This document shows, in pieces, positions 1-6,801 of a stretch of 64,000 nt of DNA. The number at the start of each line of letters is the position of its first letter. The first letter of the stretch is position 1. The DNA lies in the NCBI RefSeq assembly GCF_017876155.1, contig NZ_JAGINP010000026.1:1-64000 (forward strand), written 5' to 3'. The notes below the pieces were generated by a model. That model was not told the DNA's origin and searched no databases. It saw only the letters and a list, made by a program, of their open reading frames with translations. Origin of the DNA: Azospirillum rugosum (GTDB lineage Bacteria; Pseudomonadota; Alphaproteobacteria; Azospirillales; Azospirillaceae). Both the position numbers and the translations under genes were made by a program.

Positions 1-191
1 ATCCCCGCATCGTTCCCTCGCCGGCCGCTTTCTCCACGACCGGAGAGAATCACGACCAGCCGGCTGAGCCCAGCCTTTTTCCGCGTCCTGTTAGGAAAAG
101 CCCCCGCCACCGGCATGACATACCGAATGGCGAGGGCCTATCCGTAAATCTCTCTGTGTCTCCGTGTCTCTGTGGTTTTCCGAAATCGACC
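1..191. other. Noncoding tail downstream of the flagellin operon
   Basis: No gene is supported here. Near 150-180 there is a simple purine/pyrimidine repeat, which on the minus strand reads as repeated CACAGAGA/CACGGAGA units. It lies just downstream of the DUF1217 gene. No clear terminator hairpin with a T-run is visible. Confidence 0.5.
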
Positions 192-992
192 TCAGAACTT
201 CGGGAACCGCAGCAGCGACAGGGTCACGGACGGGTCGATGGAGATGATCGACGGGCGGCGCCCCGCCCGCACCGGCTCCATGTACGGGATGTTCGCCGCC
301 GACCCGGCCCCCGACGGATCGCCGTTCAGCATGTCGTACATGGCGGAGAAGCGGTCGAGGAATTTCTGCGTCTTGGCCGGGTTCTTGAAGTCGGCGATGT
401 CGAACCGCTTCTTCAGCTTGTCCACCAGCCGGTCGAGGTCGCCCAGCGCCGCCTGGTCGGGGATGTCCAGCGCGGTGAAGACCACCTTCTGCAAGGCGCG
501 GTCGGCCAGCACCTGGTACCAGTTGTTGATGGTCGGCGCCTTGCGCTGGAAGTAGAGGGCGAGGCGCACGGCCGGGTTCTGGTCCTCGGCGGAGACCTCC
601 AGCTTCACGTCGGCGTAGCGGTCGACGATGGCCTGGACGATTTTCGGCTCGCGCAGGGTGGCGCCGCCGGTCTCCTTCAGGCCGAGGACGGTCGCCATCT
701 CCTTGAACTTGGTGTCGCTCATGCGGTTGGCCAGCGCGTTGTCGTCGGTGACGCCCTGTTCCAGCACCTTGCGGATCAGGCCGCGCGCGAAGATCTGGCT
801 GCCGAGGTCGAAGGCCTCCATGACGAAACGGTAGAGCTTGTCGTCCTTCATCAGGTCGTCCACCGACGTGACCTTGCCGATGTTGGCCTGGAAATACTCG
901 ATGCTGCGCTTCACGTCCGGGCGCGCCCGGATCATGCCGTCGAAGCGGTCCTGGTTGCGGGAAATCTGGCGATAGTCCTGGAGCGTGCTCAC
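192..992 (-). CDS. DUF1217 flagellar-cluster protein
   Basis: This 266-residue protein matches the DUF1217 family, which occurs in alphaproteobacterial flagellar clusters and has no settled biochemical role. It is mostly alpha-helical and soluble, with no signal peptide or membrane segment. The N-terminal part (about residues 8-120) carries the typical pattern of short helices with conserved Arg/Asp positions, and the family repeat recurs later. It is the last gene of the flagellin operon. Its ATG overlaps the stop of the preceding flaG-like gene in an ATGA arrangement, which argues for translational coupling. The family assignment is from recognition of the sequence; a structural or assembly role in the flagellum is inferred from context. 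Confidence 0.8.
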   Translation of the reverse strand: MSTLQDYRQISRNQDRFDGMIRARPDVKRSIEYFQANIGKVTSVDDLMKDDKLYRFVMEAFDLGSQIFARGLIRKVLEQGVTDDNALANRMSDTKFKEMATVLGLKETGGATLREPKIVQAIVDRYADVKLEVSAEDQNPAVRLALYFQRKAPTINNWYQVLADRALQKVVFTALDIPDQAALGDLDRLVDKLKKRFDIADFKNPAKTQKFLDRFSAMYDMLNGDPSGAGSAANIPYMEPVRAGRRPSIISIDPSVTLSLLRFPKF

Positions 993-1354
993 GCCTCGAC
1001 CTCCCGCTGGTCGGCCGGGTCCGGCGCCATGTCGAGCGCGTCCTGCGGATCGATGTAGGTCGGAGGGATGCGCAGGATGACCTCGCCGGTCGCGGTGTCC
1101 AGCACCTCCGTGGACAAGCGCAGCGTGTCGGGGTCAAGTTGGACGCGGTAGGGCGGGATCGCCGCGCGCCGCGGCTCGCTCTCGGCACCGGCGCCGGCGG
1201 CGGACGGTTCGACCACCTCGGTCGGTTTGCTGGACTCGGCCTGGGCGGCGCGCAGGCGCTCGGTCTGGCGCTGGCGCGCCTCGGCCAGCAGGTCGGCGCC
1301 GGGGGCGGCGCGCTCGTTGCCGACGCTGGTCAGTGCCTTGACGGGATCGGCCAT
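989..1354 (-). CDS. flaG: FlaG-like flagellar protein
   Basis: This 121-residue protein has a low-complexity N-terminal half rich in Ala, Glu and Arg. Its C-terminal half (about residues 72-105) follows the FlaG pattern: a predicted strand pair, then T-G-E-V-I-L-R-I-P-P. In other bacteria FlaG affects flagellar filament length. The Shine-Dalgarno-like GAGGGG sits in the last codons of flbT, and the gene overlaps the DUF1217 gene by 4 bases, so it is embedded in the flagellin operon. The N-terminus diverges from textbook FlaG, so the family call rests mainly on the C-terminal motif. Confidence 0.65.
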   Translation of the reverse strand: MADPVKALTSVGNERAAPGADLLAEARQRQTERLRAAQAESSKPTEVVEPSAAGAGAESEPRRAAIPPYRVQLDPDTLRLSTEVLDTATGEVILRIPPTYIDPQDALDMAPDPADQREVEA

Positions 1355-1358
1355 GGCG

Positions 1359-1787
1359 TCACCCCTCGACGCGCGCTTCTGGAACCGACGGGGCGGTGGA
1401 GCGGTGCAACAGCCCGTCCTCGTAGGCCATCACCGGCCGCAGGCAGGCCAGCGCCTTGTAGTAGTCCCGCTCGCTGACGTTGCGCATGGCCTGCATGATG
1501 CGGTCCTGCATGTCGGGGCGCAGGAAGGCGGTGTAGAGCTTCGCCATCATGCCGGCGACGGTGCCGCCCTGCTCCTGCGCCGCGCGGGGGTCGAGCAGCA
1601 TGTTCTGGATCAGGAAGTAGGCGCGCCGGACGGGCGTGTCGGCCTCGTCCTCCTGCATGATGTCGCTGCCGCGGATGATCTGGGCGAAGTTGCTGACGGT
1701 CAGGGTGTAGCGGCGGTTCTCGTTCTGCACGACGCAGCCGTTGATGACCACCCGCTCGCAGGGCTTGAGGCGGAGCTTAAGCGCCAT
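1359..1787 (-). CDS. flbT: Flagellar biosynthesis repressor FlbT
   Basis: FlbT is an RNA-associated post-transcriptional regulator of flagellin mRNA in Caulobacter and its relatives. The 142-residue product starts MALKLRLKPCER and carries the typical FlbT motifs of an N-terminal beta segment followed by I-Q-N-M-L-L-D-P. A longer reading from 1826 exists, but the ATG at 1787 is preceded by GGAGGTGG at good spacing and gives the usual family length. It overlaps the end of flaF by 11 bases. In this family FlbT and FlaF act as an antagonistic pair on flagellin expression, which fits their position directly behind the flagellin gene. Confidence 0.92.
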   Translation of the reverse strand: MALKLRLKPCERVVINGCVVQNENRRYTLTVSNFAQIIRGSDIMQEDEADTPVRRAYFLIQNMLLDPRAAQEQGGTVAGMMAKLYTAFLRPDMQDRIMQAMRNVSERDYYKALACLRPVMAYEDGLLHRSTAPSVPEARVEG

Positions 1788-2166
1788 GGACCACCTCCAG
1801 GACGGGAGGCTCCGCCTGTGCGACACCTTGCAGGCCCTTCATGACGGAGCGGTTGAGGTCCACCAGCAGGCCGGCGTCGGCCTCGCCGCGCAGCACCGCG
1901 CGGGTTTGCCGCTCCACCGTGAAGGACAGCGAGACCAGCCCGGCGCGCAACGCCTCCGGAAGGGCGTTGTCCTCCTCCAGCAGGTCGGCGCGCAGCGTGT
2001 TCCAGAGTTCCAGGTTGCGCCACAGCGCGTCCTTCAGCGGCCCCGAACGCCAGCCGGCCTCGCGGTGCGCTTCCAGGTCGAGGGTGATGCGGAGGAAGAC
2101 CAGATATTCGATGCGGCGCGGGTCTTCGCACTCGGCCATCGTCTGCTGGTAGGCGGCGATGCTCAT
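1777..2166 (-). CDS. flaF: Flagellar biosynthesis regulator FlaF
   Basis: This 129-residue protein matches FlaF. It has a short N-terminal A-Y-Q-Q-T motif, helical segments with conserved L-W-N-T-L, and a C-terminal N-x-S-V-M-x-G-L pattern. FlaF works with FlbT to couple flagellin production to secretion; in Caulobacter it promotes flagellin synthesis. It is the second gene of the operon, about 100 bases after the flagellin stop codon, and it overlaps flbT. No signal peptide is present, so it is cytoplasmic. Confidence 0.92.
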   Translation of the reverse strand: MSIAAYQQTMAECEDPRRIEYLVFLRITLDLEAHREAGWRSGPLKDALWRNLELWNTLRADLLEEDNALPEALRAGLVSLSFTVERQTRAVLRGEADAGLLVDLNRSVMKGLQGVAQAEPPVLEVVHGA

Positions 2167-2266
2167 GGTCGCACCCTATGCAATGCGCGCGGCGGGCGGA
2201 TGGAAAAAGCGGAATGAGGAGGGCCGGCGCCCGGCGGGGGGCGCGCGCCGGCCCTCGGGCCAAGGC

Positions 2267-3511
2267 TTAGCGGAACAGCGACAGGATGTTCTGCGGACCC
2301 TGGTTGGCGATGGACAGCGCCTGGGTGGCGAGCTGCTGCTGGACCTGGAGGGCCTGCAGGCGGCTCGATTCCTCGTTCATGTCGGCGTCGACCAGCGAGC
2401 CGATGCCCTTGTTCATGGAGTCGGTCAGCTTCGACACGAAGTCGTTCTGCACCGACACGCGGTTCTCGATGGAGCCGATCACCGCGGCCTTGCCGATCGC
2501 CTTGTCGAGCAGGCCGTTGATGACCTCCAGCGACTTGGTGGCGTTGGAGGTGACGTCGATCTGCGTCAGGTCGGCCAGACCGCCGAAGGCGTCGCTCTCT
2601 TTGGAGCCGACCCACAGGCTGTCCACCTTGGCGGTGAAGTTGCCATCGCCGTTCACGTCCTGGTCGGTGAATTCCAGGCTGTCGCCGTTGAAGGCCGCCT
2701 GGAAGTCGGCGCCGGCGGCGGTCAGCTGGGCGTTGACCGCGGTCTCGATCAGGCCCTGCGTCGTCGCGGCGTCGGTGGTGTAGGCGATGCCGGACAGGTC
2801 GACCGTCACGGCGGTCTTCACACCCGCCTCGTCCGTGACGTTCAGCGTCAGGTTGCCGAGGCCGAGGTTCTGGCCGTCGATGAAGGTGGTGCCCGGGGCG
2901 CCCAGCGTGATGCCGACCGAAGCCTTCAGGTCGTTGGTCGAGTCGACCTGCTGCTCGATCTTCGCCTTGCCGACGATCGAGGTGACCTGCATGTCCTGGC
3001 GCTGGAAGCTGATGTAGCTCGGGTCCACCGTGCCGGCACTGCGGCTCAGCGAGGCCAGGATGTCGACGTTCTGGTCCTTGGCCGTGCCGTCGTTCGAATA
3101 GGTGATGCGCAGCAGGTTGTCGCCATTGAAGGACGCGTCGGCGGCGGCACCCTTCACCAGCTTCACCAGCTGGTCGATGTCGTTCTGGATCAGCGACTTG
3201 TCGACGCCGTTGGTCTGGCCGGCGATGACGCGGGCCTTCAGCGTCTGAAGGTTCTCCACGATGTTCTTGGACGCCACCGACGCGGTGTTGGTGGTGCCGG
3301 ACCCCAGCTCCAGCGATTCCTTGACCGCCTTGAAGCCGGCGACGTCGGCCCGCATGGTGGTGGCGATCGACCAGTAGGCCGCGTTGTCCTTGGCGTTGTT
3401 GACCTTCAGGCCGGTCGAGATGCGGTCCTGGGTGGTCGCCAGGTCGTCCGTAACGCGGCGCAGGGTCTGCAGCGCGGTCATCGCGGACGTGTTGGTCATG
3501 ATCGAGGCCAT
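2267..3511 (-). CDS. Flagellin
   Basis: This filament protein has 414 residues. The N-terminal D0/D1 helices (M-A-S-I-M-T-N-T-S-A-M, then an L-x-T-x-x-R-I-S-T-G-L-K-V motif) and the C-terminal D1/D0 helices (ending I-L-S-L-F-R) are both complete. The central 200 or so residues are variable and beta-rich. The ATG at 3511 is preceded by GAGAT and is preferred over the upstream ATG at 3523. The predicted mass of about 43 kDa would suit the lateral flagellin (Laf1) of Azospirillum brasilense; this is an inference, and the large glycosylated polar flagellin is an alternative that seems too big. It heads the operon with flaF, flbT, flaG-like and DUF1217. Confidence 0.93.
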   Translation of the reverse strand: MASIMTNTSAMTALQTLRRVTDDLATTQDRISTGLKVNNAKDNAAYWSIATTMRADVAGFKAVKESLELGSGTTNTASVASKNIVENLQTLKARVIAGQTNGVDKSLIQNDIDQLVKLVKGAAADASFNGDNLLRITYSNDGTAKDQNVDILASLSRSAGTVDPSYISFQRQDMQVTSIVGKAKIEQQVDSTNDLKASVGITLGAPGTTFIDGQNLGLGNLTLNVTDEAGVKTAVTVDLSGIAYTTDAATTQGLIETAVNAQLTAAGADFQAAFNGDSLEFTDQDVNGDGNFTAKVDSLWVGSKESDAFGGLADLTQIDVTSNATKSLEVINGLLDKAIGKAAVIGSIENRVSVQNDFVSKLTDSMNKGIGSLVDADMNEESSRLQALQVQQQLATQALSIANQGPQNILSLFR

Positions 3512-3625
3512 GTGTATCTCCATTCGCGAGATGCAGAGCGCCTTTCTGACGCCGGGGCCGGACTGCGCGGGCCTTCCCGCTTGGTGGTACGGGCGCGCAA
3601 TCGACGTTTTGACTGTGACCTACCG

Positions 3626-3637
3626 CGTTTAAACCGG
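3626..3637. promoter_or_regulatory. GTTTAAAC palindrome upstream of flagellin
   Basis: The 224-base gap between the flagellin gene and regulator copy A contains the palindrome CGTTTAAACCGG about 115 bases upstream of the flagellin start. Similar TTTAA-containing sites occur upstream of regulator copy B and in the fliF-fliL intergenic region. It may be a binding site for the adjacent CtrA/FtcR-like regulator. I saw no convincing sigma-54 or sigma-28 core promoter in this gap. Confidence 0.35.
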
Positions 3638-3735
3638 GGTAAAAATCGCCCTTGTCTTTGACCTTTGGCCGAATGCCTCTGGTTTCTCTTTGTTTTCCTC
3701 AAAGTAATGCTGCATTTTAGGGAAATGTCTTCGTC

Positions 3736-4524
3736 CTATTCCGCGCCGATCAGGCATTCCGCCGGACGGCGCACCGGGACGAAGCGGGCCGGTTCGAACC
3801 GCCGCGGCGCGGTTTCCGGTTCTTCGTGTTCGGGCGGGGCCTCGAACTTGTAGCCGCGGCCGTAGACGGTCTCGATGTAGCGGGCGCCGCCGGTCGCCTC
3901 GGCGATCTTCTTGCGGAGCTTGCAGATGTAGACGTCGATGACCTTGTCGAGCGGGTCGGCGCCGGACAGGCCGTAGACCTCGTCGTAGATGTGCTCCTTG
4001 GAGACCACGCGGCGGTGATGCGCGGCCAGCACGCCGAGGATGGCGTGCTCGCGCTGGCTCAGCCGCAGGCGTTCGCCGCCCCCGGACGGACCGACCTCCG
4101 GGTCCCGGCCGTCGAGGAACACGGTCAGGCGACCGACGCGCACGGCGTTGCTGACCAGGCCGCGGGCGCGGCGGCGGGCGACCTCGATGCGGGCGCGCAC
4201 CTCGGCGCTGACCACCGGCTTGACCAGCACGTCGTCGGCGCCGGCGTGCAGCAGCGCCACGGTGGCCGCGACGTCGCGTCGCTCCAGCAGGCACAGCACC
4301 GCGGCGGTGACGCGCTGGGCGCGCAAGGACGCCACCGCGGCGGCCGGGTCGGCGAGCCCGCCGAGCACGATGGCGTCAAAGCCCAGCGCCTCGCCGCCCT
4401 GTTCGGCCAGCAGCTCCTCCAGTTCCGGCCAGTCCAGCCGGTCGTAGCGGATCTTGCCCATGCCGAGTTGCCGGCCAAGCGCCTCGGCGATCAGCGGGTT
4501 CGGTTCCACCAGAACAGCGCGCAT
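3736..4524 (-). CDS. Orphan OmpR/CtrA-like response regulator, copy A
   Basis: This 262-residue protein has an N-terminal receiver-like domain (about 1-120) and a C-terminal winged-helix DNA-binding domain (about 130-235), ending in the family signature Y-I-E-T-V-Y-G-R-G-Y-K-F. The receiver is degenerate. The usual acidic pair is replaced (V-L-V-E-P-N) and the expected phospho-acceptor Asp is Gly in A-I-V-L-G-G-L, while the Lys in L-V-K-P is kept. This resembles phosphorylation-independent flagellar regulators such as FtcR of Brucella. No histidine kinase is adjacent. The ATG at 4524 is preceded by GGAG. A second copy at 49799-50581 is nearly identical apart from a four-residue length difference and a divergent C-terminal tail. 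It probably controls flagellar operons; this is inferred from position. Confidence 0.82.
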   Translation of the reverse strand: MRAVLVEPNPLIAEALGRQLGMGKIRYDRLDWPELEELLAEQGGEALGFDAIVLGGLADPAAAVASLRAQRVTAAVLCLLERRDVAATVALLHAGADDVLVKPVVSAEVRARIEVARRRARGLVSNAVRVGRLTVFLDGRDPEVGPSGGGERLRLSQREHAILGVLAAHHRRVVSKEHIYDEVYGLSGADPLDKVIDVYICKLRKKIAEATGGARYIETVYGRGYKFEAPPEHEEPETAPRRFEPARFVPVRRPAECLIGAE

Positions 4525-4540
4525 GGGATTCTCCACATCC

Positions 4541-4578
4541 AGAGTTCAGCAGGCAGAGTTCAGCGACCAGAGTTCAGC
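4541..4578. repeat. Three exact AGAGTTCAGC direct repeats (14-base period)
   Basis: The 10-mer AGAGTTCAGC occurs at 4541-4550, 4555-4564 and 4569-4578 with exact 14-base spacing, directly upstream of the start of regulator copy A (in its predicted leader). The equivalent region of copy B has no such repeats. This could be a regulator-binding array, or a slippage-prone tract that alters promoter or leader spacing. Confidence 0.7.
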
Positions 4579-4726
4579 GAAGCTGAGTCACCCTGAAGAG
4601 CGCATAAAATTTTGCTCAACTTCGCGACCTTAAATTTTTCACAAGGACAGGAAAGGCCGAACCATGCCGTTCGTCAACCGTTTGTATTACCTCGGTCGGT
4701 GACAACGGCTATTTCCTTTAGCGCCG

Positions 4727-4744
4727 CCTTAACTCCCGTTAAGG
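4727..4744. promoter_or_regulatory. Inverted repeat CCTTAAC/GTTAAGG, candidate regulator site
   Basis: This perfect 7-base inverted repeat with a TCCC spacer lies about 200 bases upstream of regulator copy A. It contains two TTAA half-sites separated by six bases, close to but not exactly the CtrA consensus TTAA-N7-TTAA. The surrounding 4537-4800 stretch is AT-richer than its neighbours and holds no supported gene. Confidence 0.4.
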
Positions 4745-4802
4745 TGGAGAAGAACCGCCGTTTTGCTTCGAATTTGAAGGTATTCTTCGCGCAGATTCTT
4801 TG

Positions 4803-4964
4803 ACCCCCTCTCTCGCCTCCGGCGGGAGAGGGAGGGGCCCACGATAGTGGGAGGGTGAGGGCTTGGTTTCTCGGGCCAAGATTCTCGAAAGGACCTTGCC
4901 CTCACCCTCCCGCCGCTTGCGCAGCGGGTCCCTCCCTCTCCCAGCGGGGCTGGGAGAGGGTGCG
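4803..4964. repeat. GC-rich palindromic intergenic element, copy A
   Basis: This bipartite element has ends of the CCCTCTC/GAGAGGG type and internal GAGGGTGAGGGC/GCCCTCACCCTC inverted arms. The same family recurs at 6660, 37011, 43989, 46993 and 62408. It fills most of the gap between regulator copy A and the downstream lipoprotein gene. Such elements can fold into hairpins in RNA and may act as terminators. Confidence 0.8.
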
Positions 4965-5045
4965 TTTGCGAACCTTGAACCACGCTTTAACCGCGTTGTA
5001 TTCCACTGGCGGAGTTGCAGGGGCTCGCATGGGGTGGAGCGCAGG

Positions 5046-5495
5046 ATGACACGCAGCTTGAAGGCCTGGGTGGGCGCCGCGTTGATCGTCGCGGGATGCG
5101 CCTCGCCGGTGCCGCCCGACACGGCTTACCAGCGGGCGCTGGAGACGGCCATCCAAGCGGGGCGGTGCGACGGCCCCAGCGTCGATGCGCTGTGGTCAGC
5201 CTACAACCGTTGGTACGCAACAGCCGCGAGCCTCACCTACTATCACCGCTCGTCGGAGGCGGAGGCGCTGCTGCGCCAGGGGGAGACGTTCCGGCTGCTC
5301 GGCTGCCCGACGGTCGCCCGCGCCGCCTTTGAGCAGGTCCTGCAACGCTTCCCCGAACCCGATTATGCGGAGCAGCGCGCCTACGCCCTGCAAGGGCTGG
5401 CCGGGCTGGCCCCGCCCGTGCCGCTGCTGCGCCCACCCTCCCCGGCGGCGGCCCGCTCGGCCGAACGGCCTGTTTTCCTGCTCACAAGGGGCTGA
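5046..5495 (+). CDS. Putative small lipoprotein
   Basis: The 149-residue product has an N-terminal signal, M-T-R-S-L-K-A-W followed by a hydrophobic stretch and the lipobox I-V-A-G-C at about residues 15-19. It is therefore likely lipidated and anchored in an envelope membrane. The mature part is helical, with a pattern compatible with TPR-like helices (S-E-A-E-A-L-L-R-Q-G, then A-R-A-A-F-E-Q-V-L-Q-R-F). I do not recognise a family. The start at 5046 is chosen because it places the lipobox correctly; longer readings begin inside the repeat element. Confidence 0.65.
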   Translation: MTRSLKAWVGAALIVAGCASPVPPDTAYQRALETAIQAGRCDGPSVDALWSAYNRWYATAASLTYYHRSSEAEALLRQGETFRLLGCPTVARAAFEQVLQRFPEPDYAEQRAYALQGLAGLAPPVPLLRPPSPAAARSAERPVFLLTRG

Positions 5496-5599
5496 GTCGC
5501 CTCCGCCGCTTGCCAGCCCGCCCGCCGGTCACTACGGTCACTGCCGTCATTGGAACCGGCCGCAGCGAAGGCCGGAACGGGAGCGGATCAGGAGGCATC

Positions 5600-6643
5600 A
5601 TGGCAAAGTCGGGCAACGGACGGGACGGGACGGGCAAGCCGGCGCCCAGCCGGTTTACAGGCACGCCGGCGGACCGTCTGGTCCGGCTGTGGCGCAGCAA
5701 CGACGAGCGGTTCGACGAGCTGCTGGATGAAACCCTCGATTCGCGGCGGCAGGCGGTCCTCGAAGCCGCGCTCGGCAAGCTGCACGAGGAGGAGCGTCCG
5801 GAGTTCCTGGACGAGGTGGAGACGATTGCCGAATCGGTCCGCCGCACCGACGCCCAGGGCGACGACGTCATCGCGACGCTGTTCTGGCTGGCGGTTGAGG
5901 TGTCGGGCGAGCTGACCCAGCCCCCGTCGGTGGACGCCATCGAGCGCGCGCTGGATTCGTCGGGCCTGCTGGAGAACGCCTCCGACACGCGGCTGCTGCC
6001 GGCCTGGCTCGACCCGGAGGCGCTGGTCTATCTGGAGGCGGCCGACCGGCGCGCCCTGCTCCAGCGCATGCTGACCTCGAACGACGAGGCCCTGCGGTTC
6101 GCCAAGGACGAGGAACTGCTCGCCGACCCGGCCGATGCGGGAATCCGGCTGGTCAGCGTCGTCGGCCTGGTCGAGGAGGAAGCGAGCCTGATCGACGACC
6201 TCGACCAGGAGGCCCTGCCCGACCCGCTCCAGCTGATTGGCGGCGACGACTATGAGGAGCCGGAACTCGACCCCGTGGAGGAGGAGCGGATCCGTCAGGC
6301 GCTGGCCTCCTTCACCGACGCGGTGCGGACCGCCGACCCGCGCGTCCGCCGCTGCGAACCGGCCGGCGGCTTGAACGACCTGCTCGACCTGCTCGCCGAG
6401 GCCGACTGGGCGGACGAGGGGGATCTGGGCGAACTGGCCTCCTTCATCGACGTGGCCAGCGACGAGACGAGCGACGCGGTGGTGGACACGGTGGTGACCC
6501 GCACGCCGCAGGGCCTGTTCGTCCGCGCCTACGGCGCCGACGGCCGCCTGCTCGACGAGCGGGCCTTCGCGCTCGACGGGAACCAGATGGATCAGGCGAT
6601 GGCCCTGCTGCGCCAGCGCTGCCGCAGCGTGGCGGAGGGGTAA
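5600..6643 (+). CDS. Acidic hypothetical protein
   Basis: This 347-residue, strongly acidic, Leu/Asp/Glu-rich and probably all-helical soluble protein has no signal peptide. The ATG at 5600 follows GGAGG at ideal spacing. Internal segments repeat a pattern of paired helices with acidic linkers (about residues 20-250), and the last 60 residues look like a separate alpha/beta segment (D-T-V-V-T-R-T-P-Q-G-L-F-V-R). I do not recognise a family. It is in the same direction as the lipoprotein about 100 bases upstream and could share its transcript. Codon use matches the high-GC neighbours, so there is no sign of recent transfer. Confidence 0.7.
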   Translation: MAKSGNGRDGTGKPAPSRFTGTPADRLVRLWRSNDERFDELLDETLDSRRQAVLEAALGKLHEEERPEFLDEVETIAESVRRTDAQGDDVIATLFWLAVEVSGELTQPPSVDAIERALDSSGLLENASDTRLLPAWLDPEALVYLEAADRRALLQRMLTSNDEALRFAKDEELLADPADAGIRLVSVVGLVEEEASLIDDLDQEALPDPLQLIGGDDYEEPELDPVEEERIRQALASFTDAVRTADPRVRRCEPAGGLNDLLDLLAEADWADEGDLGELASFIDVASDETSDAVVDTVVTRTPQGLFVRAYGADGRLLDERAFALDGNQMDQAMALLRQRCRSVAEG

Positions 6644-6659
6644 GGCGAGACGCGAAAAG

Positions 6660-6794
6660 CCCTTCCCCCCTCTGGGGGGAAGGGTTGGGATGAGGGGGCG
6701 GCCGCAAGGCCGACAACGCAAACTCATTGCAGGGCGTGGACGCCCTTGCGGGCGCCCCCTCACCCTAACCCTCTCCCCAGAGGGGAGAGGGGAT
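6660..6794. repeat. GC-rich palindromic intergenic element, copy B
   Basis: This is a second member of the bipartite palindrome family. Its left part is CCCCCCTCTGGGGGG-like and its right part ends CTCTCCCCAGAGGGGAGAGG, with a GC-rich hairpin between. It lies between two convergent genes, a position consistent with a role in transcription termination. Confidence 0.8.
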
Positions 6795-6801
6795 TGAGCA
6801 A

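Noticed and set aside
3512..3735. Sigma-28 or sigma-54 promoter for flagellin
   Set aside because: No sequence matched either consensus closely enough at the right spacing.
4612..4803. Short plus-strand frame of 63 codons between regulator copy A and the repeat element
   Set aside because: No ribosome-binding site, no recognisable product, and the region contains regulatory-looking palindromes.
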